From assembly GCF_000425405.1 (NCBI RefSeq), contig NZ_KE384365.1, forward strand, positions 81,594 to 145,593: DNA of 64,000 nt, given 5' to 3'. Below the pieces are notes generated by a model that saw nothing but the letters and a program-made list of their open reading frames with translations, ran no database searches and had not been told where the DNA came from. This document shows positions 1 through 7,945 of this stretch, piece by piece. This DNA is from Ferrimonas kyonanensis DSM 18153. Its GTDB lineage: Bacteria; Pseudomonadota; Gammaproteobacteria; Enterobacterales; Shewanellaceae. Both the position numbers and the translations under genes were made by a program. Each line of letters starts with the position of its first letter. Position 1 is the first letter of the stretch.

Positions 1-227
1 GACCTTGCCCTTCGGGCCATCGCAAGCGATGTTACTTCGGTCGTCCCTCCCTTCGTTGCCGGGTCGAGGCACCATATTTGAAGAAGCCCTGACCTAGGCG
101 GCCCCAACGAAAGTTCAGGGCTTTTTTCGTTTAGCAGCTGTGCCAGCTGCGTGTCCCTGGCCTGGGCGGCCCCGTACGATGACCTTGCCCTTCGGGCCAC
201 CGCCTGCGAGGTTACCCAGGTCGCGCC
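1..227. repeat. Imperfect direct repeat pair before the GST gene
   Basis: The 19 bases GACCTTGCCCTTCGGGCCA occur at 1-19 and again at 181-199, and similarity continues for about 45 bases in each copy (1-47 and 181-227). A related GCGGCCCC-containing stretch lies at 98-105 and 168-175. No coding region is evident in 1-337. It looks like the tail of a repeated intergenic element whose left part is outside the window. Function unknown. Confidence 0.5.
86..127 (+). terminator. Rho-independent terminator
   Basis: GCCCTGA at 86-92 pairs with TCAGGGC at 115-121 and is followed by six T. It would end a transcript entering from left of the window; its gene is not visible. Confidence 0.6.
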
Positions 228-337
228 TTCCTCCCCTTCAAGATGCGAGGCCGTGAACGCTTCAGCGATGCCCCTTGATGCCGCCGTGCTTTGCCTTTAG
301 GTTAATCATCACCAGACTCGAAGGAAAAGGACACCTT

Positions 338-964
338 ATGATCACCCTGTATGGCTACCCTCGCACCCGCTCGCTGCGCATCTCCTGGCTACTGGAAGAG
401 CTGGGCCTGGATTGGGACTACTCGCTGGTGGACTTCTATCAGGGCACCCACCGGTCAGAGGCGTTTCTCGGTATCAACCCAGCCGGTAAAGTACCGGCAG
501 TGACCGACGGCAATCTCACCCTGATTGAGTCTGGCGCCATCTGCCTGCACCTGGCGCAAAAGTATGGTCAGGACCGCCTGCTTCCTCAACCCGGCAGCGA
601 TGCCAGCGCCCTGCACCACCAATTGATGATCTTTGTCCTGTGCGAACTGGAGCAGCCGCTGTGGACCATAGGCAAACATAAGTTTGCCCTGCCGGAAGAT
701 AAACGCGTCAGCGCGGTGATCGACACCGCAGCCTAGGAGTTTGACAAGGCCTGCCAGCAGATTGAGCCCAACGTACCGGAACACGGCTTTCTGCTGGGCG
801 ATCAGTTCAGCGTCGCCGACATCCTGCTTACCCACACCCTCAACTGGGCCAAGGGATTCAAGCTGCCACTCTCTGAACGTCTGAATGACTATCGGGCCAG
901 AGTCTCCGCCCGTCCGGCCCTGGCTGCCGGGTTGGCAAAAGAGAGTGCCGCACTGGAAAACTGA
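338..964 (+). pseudogene. Glutathione S-transferase, interrupted by an in-frame amber codon
   Basis: The reading frame starts at ATG 338 (MITLYGYPRTRSLRISW), preceded by AAAAGGA, and runs as a typical GST: a thioredoxin-fold N-terminal half with a NPAGKVPAV cis-Pro loop and an IESGAI motif, then an alpha-helical C-terminal half. At 734-736 a TAG stops the frame after VIDTAA. Reading through it in the same frame gives EFDKACQQIEPN, FLLGDQFSVADILL and a stop at 962-964, for 208 codons in total, the usual GST length. A single change (TGG to TAG is the simplest) therefore separates it from an intact gene. It may be a recent nonsense mutation or a sequencing error. Amber suppression cannot be judged from here. 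Confidence 0.85.
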
Positions 965-1080
965 GCCGGATCTCAGCAGACAAAACCGCACAAGTGACCA
1001 AGGGGCGAAACTGTTTCAGTCTTTTCGCCTATTTTTCGGGCGGCGGTCAACTTTGCCTGATGTTTTTTTCAACAAAACAC

Positions 1081-1108
1081 TTGCAATTCCTTCCAGTAAG
1101 AGTAATAT
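1081..1108 (+). promoter_or_regulatory. Sigma70-like promoter for the DEAD-box helicase gene
   Basis: TTGCAA at 1081-1086 and TAATAT at 1103-1108 are separated by 16 bases. They would start a transcript near 1115. Confidence 0.5.
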
Positions 1109-1114
1109 GCGCGC

Positions 1115-1255
1115 CCTCGGGATCACTCTCCCTATTGGGAGGCAATTAGCGCCAAACAACGTCTGCCGGCCAGGGCGGCTATATGGGTTGTTGGTTGGGC
1201 TAACGCCTCATTATTTTGTATCGCAGCGCATCTGCGACAACCTGATTGGATATAC
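1115..1255 (+). promoter_or_regulatory. Structured 5' leader of the DEAD-box helicase mRNA
   Basis: About 140 untranslated nucleotides lie between the predicted promoter and ATG 1256. They contain a perfect CTCCC-TATT-GGGAG hairpin (about 1127-1140) and a CGCAG-CGCAT-CTGCG hairpin (about 1222-1236) just before a weak ribosome-binding site. Long structured leaders are typical of cold-shock helicase mRNAs; temperature control here is inference. Confidence 0.4.
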
Positions 1256-3142
1256 ATGTCTGACACCACTATTGATTTTGCTGGCTTAAACCTGCCGGCT
1301 CCTCTGCTTGCGGCCGTAACTGACCTGGGCTTTACCGCTCCTACGCCTATTCAAGCGCAAGCCATCCCCTTCATGCTGGAAGGCAACGACATTCTGGGCG
1401 AAGCCCAAACCGGTACCGGTAAAACCGCCGCATTCGGTCTGCCTGCATTGGCAGGTCTGGACCCAAGCAAGCGCCATGTGCAGATGCTGGTTCTGGCTCC
1501 TACTCGTGAGCTGGCTATCCAGGTAGCAAAATCTTTGGAAGAATTTGCCGTAAACCTGAAAGGTTTGCGCCTGACTACCCTGTACGGTGGTCAGCCTTAC
1601 GGTCCTCAATTGCGCGATCTTGAGCGCGGAGCTCAAGTGGTTGTGGCCACACCTGGCCGCCTGATGGACCACATTCGTCGCGGTAGCCTCGATCTGGAAA
1701 ACGTAAAATGCTGCGTTCTGGACGAAGCCGACGAAATGCTCAACATGGGCTTTCTGGAAGACATCGAATGGATCCTGGAGCACCTGGACGACAGCGCCCA
1801 AATGGCCCTGTTCTCCGCCACCATGCCTCAGCAGATCCGTCGAATCGCCAACCGATTCCTGAAAGATCCTAAGCACGTTAAGATTGCCTCTAACGAAAAT
1901 ACCAAGGCCAACATCACCCAGAAAGCCTGGAAGGTGACCGGTGTTTCCAAGCAGACCGCCCTGGAGCGTCTGGCTGAAACCCTGCCTTATGACGCCATGA
2001 TCGTGTTCGTCCGTACCCGTGGCGACACCGTTGATCTGGCCGCCCACCTCAATGGTCTTGGCTTCCGTGCCGCGGCCCTGAACGGTGACATGAGCCAGCA
2101 GCAACGTGAACACACCGTTGCCCAGCTGCATAAAGGTAAGATCTCCATTCTGATCGCCACCGACGTGGTTGCCCGTGGCCTGGATGTGCCTCGCATCACT
2201 CACGTTGTGAACTACGACCTGCCGATGGACTCCGAGTCCTACGTGCACCGTATCGGCCGTACCGGTCGTGCCGGTCGCGAAGGCGAGGCGATTCTGTTTG
2301 CCCGCCCACGTGAAATGCGTCTGCTGCGCAACTACGAGCGTCAGACCAAGGGCACCATCATTCCAATGGACCTGCCCAGCGCCGAAGAACTGGGACGCCA
2401 CCGCGTTGGCCGTCTGCAGGAAGAGCTGGTCAAGTGTGTTGAAGAGCGTGACCTGAACGAGCTGAAAGAGATGCTCACCAACATGGCAGAGAAGACCGAG
2501 CAGGACATCCTGAGCCTGGCCGCCGCCCTGCTGTTCGAGCGTCAGCGCAAGAAGCCGCTTAAGCCAAAGCCGGATCCAGAACCTCGTTTCGAGCGTCGTG
2601 ACCGTGGCGATCGCCCGGATCGCGGTGAGCGTCGCGAGCGTGGTCCACGTCGTGAGAACATCAACTTCGATACCTACCGTCTGGCGGTTGGTAAAGAGCA
2701 CGGTGCTCAGGTTAAAGACATCGTCGGTGCCATTGCCAATGAACTGCAGATGGAAAGCCGTCTGATTGGTCAGATTCGCCTGTTCGACAGCCACACCCTG
2801 GTGCAGCTGCCGGCCGACATGCCTCCTTATGCCAAAACCGATCTGCGTAAGGTTCGCATCCGCAACCGTCAGATTGACGGCCAGGTGACCAACGAGCAGA
2901 TTCCACCACGCCCAGAGCGTGATGGCGATCGTCGCCCTCGCCGTGATGGGGAGTTCCGTGGTAACCGTGATGGCGAACGTCGTCCTCGCCGTGAAGGTGA
3001 ATTCCGTGGCAATCGCGATGGTGAACGTCGCCCACGGCGTGACGGTGACTTCCGTGGTCGCCGTGATGGCAACCGTGACGGTGGCCAGCGTCGAGATGGC
3101 GGCCATCGCGGTCAACGCCCTCAGCGTGACTTCAATAATTAA
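1256..3142 (+). CDS. deaD: ATP-dependent DEAD-box RNA helicase, DeaD/CsdA type
   Basis: An RNA helicase of 628 residues that unwinds structured RNA using ATP. DeaD/CsdA proteins act in ribosome assembly and mRNA turnover, especially in the cold. Visible motifs: Walker A AQTGTGKT (50-57), PTRELA, DEAD (156-159), SAT (187-189) and HRIGRTGR (from 331). A DbpA-type RNA-binding domain follows at about 470-545, then a basic Arg/Gly/Asp-rich tail. Length and domain order match DeaD. The tail is built from a near-exact 48-bp tandem repeat, annotated separately. The start is supported by the usual MSDTTIDFAGLNL beginning. Transcription probably starts near 1115 and ends at the terminator at 3191. It appears to be monocistronic. 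Confidence 0.93.
   Translation: MSDTTIDFAGLNLPAPLLAAVTDLGFTAPTPIQAQAIPFMLEGNDILGEAQTGTGKTAAFGLPALAGLDPSKRHVQMLVLAPTRELAIQVAKSLEEFAVNLKGLRLTTLYGGQPYGPQLRDLERGAQVVVATPGRLMDHIRRGSLDLENVKCCVLDEADEMLNMGFLEDIEWILEHLDDSAQMALFSATMPQQIRRIANRFLKDPKHVKIASNENTKANITQKAWKVTGVSKQTALERLAETLPYDAMIVFVRTRGDTVDLAAHLNGLGFRAAALNGDMSQQQREHTVAQLHKGKISILIATDVVARGLDVPRITHVVNYDLPMDSESYVHRIGRTGRAGREGEAILFARPREMRLLRNYERQTKGTIIPMDLPSAEELGRHRVGRLQEELVKCVEERDLNELKEMLTNMAEKTEQDILSLAAALLFERQRKKPLKPKPDPEPRFERRDRGDRPDRGERRERGPRRENINFDTYRLAVGKEHGAQVKDIVGAIANELQMESRLIGQIRLFDSHTLVQLPADMPPYAKTDLRKVRIRNRQIDGQVTNEQIPPRPERDGDRRPRRDGEFRGNRDGERRPRREGEFRGNRDGERRPRRDGDFRGRRDGNRDGGQRRDGGHRGQRPQRDFNN
2918..3061 (+). repeat. Three 48-bp tandem repeats in the deaD tail
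   Basis: Copies lie at 2918-2965, 2966-3013 and 3014-3061. Each encodes 16 residues of the type RDGERRPRREGEFRGN. The resulting RG-rich tail is expected to bind RNA and is prone to copy-number change by slippage. Confidence 0.8.
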
Positions 3143-3190
3143 GCCACTGTTTTAGCATCGGCTTTCTTTAGCTGATGCACAGGGTCTGAT

Positions 3191-3225
3191 AAGCTGCCGT
3201 CCTTTATAGGACGGCAGCTTTTTTT
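3191..3225 (+). terminator. Rho-independent terminator after deaD
   Basis: AAGCTGCCGTCC and GGACGGCAGCTT form a long GC-rich stem around TTTATA, followed by a T run. The next ATG (3228) begins only two bases after the T run. Confidence 0.9.
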
Positions 3226-3227
3226 GT

Positions 3228-3749
3228 ATGAAACACTGGATTCTCGCTTTTACCCTGACCCTCAGTCAGCTGGCTCACGCCTCATTTACCGAAACCAGCA
3301 GCGATGTACTGGAGCTGGCCTTGCCGGCCGCCGCGGCCTCCATCGCCTACTTTGCCGAAGACGATACCGACGGTCTGTGGCAGCTCGGCTATAGCCTGGG
3401 AGCCACCACCCTGACCACCTACGGGCTCAAAGCCCTGGTGGACAAGGAGCGTCCCAACGGCGAAGACAACGATGCCTTTCCCAGTGGCCACGCCGCCATT
3501 ACCTTCAGTGCCGCAGGCTTCCTGCAGCGCCGTTATGGCTGGCACTACGGCCTGCCCGCCTACCTGCTGGCCAGCTACACCGGTTACGCTCGCGTTCAAT
3601 CAGATAATCATGAAGTGGTGGATGTGTTAGCGGGGGCAGCCATCGGCATGGCCTTCAACTATTTTCTGGTTAGCCCCCACCCCAACGTCGCCATCAGTCC
3701 ATACTATGACGGCGACACCGCTGGCTTAGTGGGCCAGATTCATTTTTAG
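3228..3749 (+). CDS. PAP2-family phosphatase, periplasmic
   Basis: A 173-residue phosphatidic-acid-phosphatase-type protein. It begins with a Sec signal peptide (MKHWILAFTLTLSQLAHA). The three family motifs are readable: K-x6-RP in LKALVDKERP, PSGH, and R-x5-H-x3-D in ARVQSDNHEVVD. It should dephosphorylate a lipid phosphate or pyrophosphate at the periplasmic face; the substrate is unknown. The protein is short, with few hydrophobic segments for the family. Its ATG abuts the terminator of deaD and has no recognisable ribosome-binding site, yet no later in-frame Met would keep the signal peptide. It is followed after 9 bases by a HIT gene with a good AGGAG site. Confidence 0.85.
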   Translation: MKHWILAFTLTLSQLAHASFTETSSDVLELALPAAAASIAYFAEDDTDGLWQLGYSLGATTLTTYGLKALVDKERPNGEDNDAFPSGHAAITFSAAGFLQRRYGWHYGLPAYLLASYTGYARVQSDNHEVVDVLAGAAIGMAFNYFLVSPHPNVAISPYYDGDTAGLVGQIHF

Positions 3750-3758
3750 GAGAGTACG

Positions 3759-4187
3759 ATGTTCCAACTGCATGAAAGACTGGCACAGGACTCTGTGCTG
3801 GTGGGCGAACTGCCCCTGTGCCAGGTTCGCCTGGCCAAGGACGCCCGTTATCCCTGGCTGATTCTGGTTCCCAAACAAAATGGCATCCGCGAAATTCATC
3901 ACCTGAGCGTCGATGCCCAGCAACAGTTGATGAAAGAGTCATGCAACGTTGCCACCGTGATGGAACAGCGACTGTCACCGGACAAAATCAATGTCGCCTC
4001 ACTGGGCAACGTGGTTGAACAGCTGCACTTGCATCATGTCGCCCGCTTTCAGCAAGATGATGCCTGGCCGGGTCCCATCTGGGGTGCCCACCCGGGCGTA
4101 TTAGAATCGGAACAACAACTTCAGGAAAAGCGCCAGCAGTGGCAACAGTGGCTGGCGCCACTGGAGCGATTTAAGCCGGCTTCCTAA
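3759..4187 (+). CDS. HIT-family nucleotide-binding protein
   Basis: A 142-residue cytosolic protein of the histidine-triad superfamily. The triad region reads HLHHVARF, a variant of HxHxHxx seen in a proteobacterial subgroup, and is preceded by LGNVVEQL. These proteins hydrolyse or transfer nucleoside phosphate groups; the substrate of this subgroup is not established. The start has an AGGAGAG ribosome-binding site. It lies 9 bases after the PAP2 gene, suggesting co-transcription, and is convergent with yaeQ, whose stop is only a few bases away. Confidence 0.82.
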   Translation: MFQLHERLAQDSVLVGELPLCQVRLAKDARYPWLILVPKQNGIREIHHLSVDAQQQLMKESCNVATVMEQRLSPDKINVASLGNVVEQLHLHHVARFQQDDAWPGPIWGAHPGVLESEQQLQEKRQQWQQWLAPLERFKPAS

Positions 4188-4190
4188 GCC

Positions 4191-4736
4191 CTACTGAGAC
4201 TTCTGTCGGCATTCGGGCTCAACACTGATGGAGCCCGACTCGGTGGACAACAGGCATTGGCCATCCATAATATTGGCCTGCAGCTTAATGTTGCGACCGG
4301 CCAACTCCGCCAGTGCGTTGAAGTCCTCATCGCTCAGGCTCCAGACACTCAGGTTGTCCAGGCGGCTGAGGTTGGCCTGGTTTTGCTGCCACCACACCTT
4401 GGCCGAGCGTTCACCATAGTTAAACAGCACCACTTGCCTGGCACGGCCGCAGGCCTTTTTCAGCCGTTTTTCATCCGGCTGCCCCAGTTCAATCCACAAC
4501 TCAATCTCACCGGCGTCGTTTTTCAGCCACAGCTCAGGCTCGTCATCGGCGCACAAGCCCTTGGTGAACTCCAGCCGCTCCTCGGCGTACAGGCACCATG
4601 CAAGCAGTCTCACCATCAAACGACCATCGGTTTCAGAGGGATGACGGGCCAGGGTCAAACTCTGATTCAGGTATTGATGGCGGTCCATATCCGCCAGTTC
4701 GACGTGGGCTTTAAACACCGTCGCTTTTAGAGCCAT
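4191..4736 (-). CDS. yaeQ: YaeQ-family protein
   Basis: A 181-residue protein beginning MALKATVFKAHVELAD, matching the length and N-terminus of YaeQ. A longer frame exists upstream, but this ATG (4736-4734) gives the family start. The fold resembles PD-(D/E)XK nucleases; E. coli YaeQ was linked to RfaH-independent suppression, but its real function is unclear. Motifs include LARHPSET near the N-terminus and ELWIELGQPDEKRLKKA in the middle. It is convergent with the HIT gene and divergent from the FKBP gene. Confidence 0.88.
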   Translation of the reverse strand: MALKATVFKAHVELADMDRHQYLNQSLTLARHPSETDGRLMVRLLAWCLYAEERLEFTKGLCADDEPELWLKNDAGEIELWIELGQPDEKRLKKACGRARQVVLFNYGERSAKVWWQQNQANLSRLDNLSVWSLSDEDFNALAELAGRNIKLQANIMDGQCLLSTESGSISVEPECRQKSQ

Positions 4737-4910
4737 GATTCGGGCATCCAGTTTCAGTTCAGAATAATCCGGTATTGTACCCACAAATATTATTTTTTGA
4801 GTGGGAACCCGCAGGCAAATTTTCTGTCTTATGTGCTGATTTCCTTAACAACCCTTGCATAATCAAGGCTGAGCCCTAATAGTAGATGGGACATTTTTCC
4901 GGAGAATCCA

Positions 4911-5702
4911 ATGCGTACTCTATTTAAGATCGGCCTGGTTAGTGCGGCCGTGGCTCTGGCAGGTTGCCAGGAGCAAGCAAAAACCGAACAAGTAAAAGCT
5001 GACGCCGCGCCGGCAGCCGCCGAGTCCCAACAGTGGGCCAACGAAGACCAAAAGACCGCCTACGCTTTGGGCGCCTCTTTTGCGGCCAACCTGGCTCAAA
5101 GCTTCGACCAGTTGAAAGAGCTGGATATCGTCATCGATAACGCCACCGTTCTGGAAGGCATCAAAGCCGGTCTGGAAGGCAACAGCAAGATGACCGAAGA
5201 GCAGCTGGCCGAAACCCTGCAAGCGTTTGACGCCCGCATCGCCAAGGTCGCTCAGGAAAAAGAAGCCGCAGAAGCCCAGACAGCCAAAGCCGAAGGCGAA
5301 GCCTTCCTGGCTGAGAACGCCAAAAAGGAAGGCGTTAAGGTCACCGAATCCGGCCTGCAATACAAAGTCCTCACCGAAGGGGACGGCACCAAGCCTGCCG
5401 CCACTGACACCGTTGAGGTTCACTACCGAGGAACCCTGATCGACGGCACCGAGTTTGACTCCTCCTACAAGCGTGGTGAGTCCATCAGCTTCCCACTGAA
5501 CGGCGTGATCAAAGGCTGGACCGAAGGCCTGCAGCTGATGAACGTTGGCTCCAAGTATGAGCTGTACATCCCGTCCGAGCTGGCCTACGGCGAGCGCGGT
5601 GCTGGCGCCTCCATTCCTGGCAACGCCGCCCTGGTGTTTGAGGTGGAGCTGCTGGGCATCCCGTCTCAGGAAAAGCAGGATATCGGCCTGGAAGAGCACT
5701 AA
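4911..5702 (+). CDS. FKBP-type peptidyl-prolyl isomerase, lipoprotein (FkpA/Mip-like)
   Basis: A 263-residue isomerase of the Mip/FkpA group. The N-terminus is a lipoprotein signal ending LAGC (Cys19), so it should be anchored at a membrane facing the periplasm. A helical dimerisation region (about 45-130, rich in Glu, Gln and Ala) is followed by an FKBP domain (about 150-250) with [31 protein letters not shown] and [23 protein letters not shown]. It assists folding of envelope proteins. The start follows a CCGGAG site. It is a single-gene unit ended by a terminator at 5722. Confidence 0.92.
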   Translation: MRTLFKIGLVSAAVALAGCQEQAKTEQVKADAAPAAAESQQWANEDQKTAYALGASFAANLAQSFDQLKELDIVIDNATVLEGIKAGLEGNSKMTEEQLAETLQAFDARIAKVAQEKEAAEAQTAKAEGEAFLAENAKKEGVKVTESGLQYKVLTEGDGTKPAATDTVEVHYRGTLIDGTEFDSSYKRGESISFPLNGVIKGWTEGLQLMNVGSKYELYIPSELAYGERGAGASIPGNAALVFEVELLGIPSQEKQDIGLEEH

Positions 5703-5721
5703 GCTGAGTCAGCAACAAATG

Positions 5722-5744
5722 GGCGCCTGATGGCGCCTTTTTTT
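5722..5744 (+). terminator. Terminator after the FKBP gene
   Basis: GGCGCC-TGAT-GGCGCC hairpin followed by seven T. Confidence 0.85.
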
Positions 5745-5784
5745 ATCTCCTTTCCGCTTCATTATCTTAAAGGGAGTTGTGCCC

Positions 5785-6483
5785 ATGTCCGTCACCCTCT
5801 ACAGCGGCAAAAGCGCCGCCTTCGGCTCCGAAACCAGCGCCATCCATAAAACCGCAATCAGCCTGCCACAATACTGCTCCCCTCTGGGGTTGACCGAAGA
5901 TGAGGTGGCCGATCCCCGCTTCCATGGCGGCAGCGATCGCGCCCTGCATTACTACCCGGCCGAGCACTACCCGTTCTGGGAACAGATGTGGCAATCACTG
6001 GCGCTGACGCCCAGCCCGACCCCGTTTCGCGGCGGCGCCTTTGGCGAAAACCTGTCGGAAACCGGCTGGACCGAACGTAACGTCTGCATCGGTGACCGCT
6101 TTCGAATAGGCGAGGTGTTACTGGAGGTCAGCGAACCGCGCTGCCCCTGCCATAAAATCAATACCCGCTTTGACTACAGCCAACTGGCGATGTTAGTGCA
6201 ACTGACCGGGCGCAGCGGTTGGTTTTTCCGAGTCATCACTCCGGGCGAAATCAGGCCGGGTGACCACTTGCAGCGGGTGCATCAGGATGAGCGTGGCCTG
6301 AGCGTGGCACGCTGCATGGAGATTCTCTATGGCCAGCAACGCCAACCGGAACAGTTACAGCGCCTGGCAGATCATCCCAAATTGACACAGGTGTGGCAAA
6401 ATCACGCCATAAAATGGTTGGAAAACGAACAGGTTGCGGATTGGAGTCGACGCTTGTTCGGTCACCCAGCAACCAGCCAGTGA
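5785..6483 (+). CDS. MOSC domain protein, YiiM type
   Basis: A 232-residue protein with a MOSC domain, the fold shared with molybdenum-cofactor sulfurases. Readable motifs are DPRFHGGSDRALHYYP, FGENLSETG and the Cys-containing EVSEPRCPCHKIN, where the conserved Cys lies. The length and C-terminal extension agree with YiiM, which takes part in reducing N-hydroxylated compounds. An in-frame GTG at 5779 is closer to the AGGGAG site, but ATG 5785 has the better spacing of eight bases. It stands alone between a terminator and a long intergenic region. Confidence 0.85.
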   Translation: MSVTLYSGKSAAFGSETSAIHKTAISLPQYCSPLGLTEDEVADPRFHGGSDRALHYYPAEHYPFWEQMWQSLALTPSPTPFRGGAFGENLSETGWTERNVCIGDRFRIGEVLLEVSEPRCPCHKINTRFDYSQLAMLVQLTGRSGWFFRVITPGEIRPGDHLQRVHQDERGLSVARCMEILYGQQRQPEQLQRLADHPKLTQVWQNHAIKWLENEQVADWSRRLFGHPATSQ

Positions 6484-6493
6484 ACCCTATTTA

Positions 6494-6533
6494 GCCGTTG
6501 AGTTGAGTTTGTGCTCAAATTCAACTTAGCGGC
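6494..6533 (+). other. Long hairpin downstream of the MOSC gene
   Basis: Two 18-base arms (6494-6511 and 6516-6533) pair completely with three G-U wobbles around a TGCT loop. No T run follows, so it is not a canonical terminator. It may protect the 3' end of the MOSC mRNA or be a relic repeat. The rest of 6534-6860 is AT-rich and holds the CRP-like site and the promoter of the importer. Confidence 0.6.
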
Positions 6534-6724
6534 GACTCAAAAAAGCAGAACTTCGTTTTAAACTCTCAAAACTGTCGCTAACACAACTGGCAAAAATCCC
6601 GTTCACCCAACCTATTCAGTGGCTTTTTTCGTAATATTACCACGAATGGCGTTTTTTCCGTCAGTCACTTTCAAACCAAAAATCTCGCCAAATCGACCAC
6701 TTTTCGAACGAAAGCCAAAAATAA

Positions 6725-6740
6725 CGTGACCCAAGTCACA
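6725..6740 (+). promoter_or_regulatory. CRP-like binding site upstream of the nucleoside importer
   Basis: CGTGACCCAAGTCACA matches the CRP consensus TGTGA-N6-TCACA at nine of ten positions. It lies about 125 bases before the substrate-binding-protein start, a position suited to activation of nucleoside uptake. Confidence 0.55.
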
Positions 6741-6863
6741 CAAGCCAAGCTAAGTTAAACACGCTGCTTGAAGCATGGGTGGGGACGTTATAAGCCTGTC
6801 ACATCAACTTTTATGACTGAAAGTTGCTAAAAGAAAATTACTACAATTCGCGAGGACTTGATG

Positions 6864-7865
6864 ATGAAAGCAATTGCCTCTACTGCCGCGGCAGTAACTC
6901 TGGCTCTGACCTCCTTTGTCGCCGGCGCTGTGGACTTTAAGCCCGCTGTTGCCTATGACGTCACTGGTAAGTACGACAAATCCTTCAACCAAGCCGTATT
7001 TGAAAATGGTGTAACCAAATTCAACAACGACAAAGGCCTGAAGATCCGTGAGTTCGAACCTGCCAACGACGCCCAGCGCGAACAGGGTCTGGAGCGCCTG
7101 GCAAAGCGTGGCTTCACCCCCATCGTCGTTGTAGGTTTCATGTACGGCACCGCCCTGGAAAAGGTCGCCAAGAAGTACCCAGAAACCGAATTTGTAATCA
7201 TCGATTCTGTAGTAGACCTGCCAAACGTGAAGTCCATCGTGTTTAAAGAGCACGAAGGCTCGTTCCTGGTTGGCGCCCTGGCAGCCATGAAGTCTGAAAC
7301 CAAAAAACTGGGCTTCGTCGGTGGCATGGACATCCCTCTGATCCGCAAGTTCGCTTGTGGTTATGAGCAGGGTGCCAAGTTCGTCAGCAAAGACGCCGAA
7401 GTCTTCCAGAACATGACCGGTTCTACCGTTGCTGCCTGGAACGATCCAGCCCGTGGTTCCGAACTGGCCAAGTCTCAGTTCACCAAGGGTGCTGACGTTG
7501 TCTTCGCCGCTGCCGGCGGTACTGGCGTAGGTGTTTACCAAGCCGCGAAAGACGAAGGCAAGTTCGCCATCGGTGTTGACTCCAACCAGAACTACCTGCA
7601 CCCAGGTGTGATGCTGACCTCCATGGTTAAGCGCGTCGGTCTGGCCACTTACACCATGTTCGAAGACTACCAGAACGGCAAGTGGGAACCGGGTATCCAC
7701 GCCAACGGCCTGAAAGAAAACGGCGTTGACTGGGCACTGGATGACTACAACCGCTCCTTGGTTACCCCAGAGATGGAAAAGCAACTGACTGCCATCTCCG
7801 ACAAGATCAAGTCCGGTGACATTGTTGTTCATGACTACATGAGCGACAACACCTGTAACTACTAA
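6864..7865 (+). CDS. BMP-family (PnrA-like) substrate-binding protein of an ABC importer
   Basis: A periplasmic binding protein of about 333 residues with a Sec signal peptide ending near FVAGA. No lipobox Cys is present, although many family members are lipoproteins. The mature protein begins VDFKPAVAYDVTGKYDKSF; the nucleotide-binding-like GKYDKSFNQAVFENG and the GVDSNQNYLHPG segments are typical of BMP/PnrA proteins, which bind purine nucleosides. It is the first gene of a four-gene operon. ATG codons at 6861 and 6864 are in tandem; 6864 is seven bases from the GAGGA site. A hairpin after the stop may reduce read-through so that binding protein exceeds the membrane parts. Confidence 0.9.
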   Translation: MKAIASTAAAVTLALTSFVAGAVDFKPAVAYDVTGKYDKSFNQAVFENGVTKFNNDKGLKIREFEPANDAQREQGLERLAKRGFTPIVVVGFMYGTALEKVAKKYPETEFVIIDSVVDLPNVKSIVFKEHEGSFLVGALAAMKSETKKLGFVGGMDIPLIRKFACGYEQGAKFVSKDAEVFQNMTGSTVAAWNDPARGSELAKSQFTKGADVVFAAAGGTGVGVYQAAKDEGKFAIGVDSNQNYLHPGVMLTSMVKRVGLATYTMFEDYQNGKWEPGIHANGLKENGVDWALDDYNRSLVTPEMEKQLTAISDKIKSGDIVVHDYMSDNTCNY

Positions 7866-7878
7866 GTTACTGCTCCAA

Positions 7879-7903
7879 GCCCAGGGGCTGCGCCCCTGGG
7901 TTT
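7879..7903 (+). terminator. Attenuating hairpin between binding protein and ATPase genes
   Basis: CCCAGGGG and CCCCTGGG form an 8-bp stem at 7880-7900, followed by only three T. This fits partial termination or 3'-end protection inside the operon. Confidence 0.55.
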
Positions 7904-7945
7904 CCCCTCCCTGCATCTCAGCCAGATCGCAAAGAGAACTCTGCT

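Noticed and set aside
885-1289. Open frame spanning the end of the GST gene and the deaD start
   Set aside because: It crosses the deaD promoter and leader and has no protein-like features.
1286-3115. Minus-strand open frame of 609 codons opposite the helicase
   Set aside because: A mirror of the deaD frame; composition dominated by Thr, Ala, Val and Gln with no motif or ribosome-binding site.
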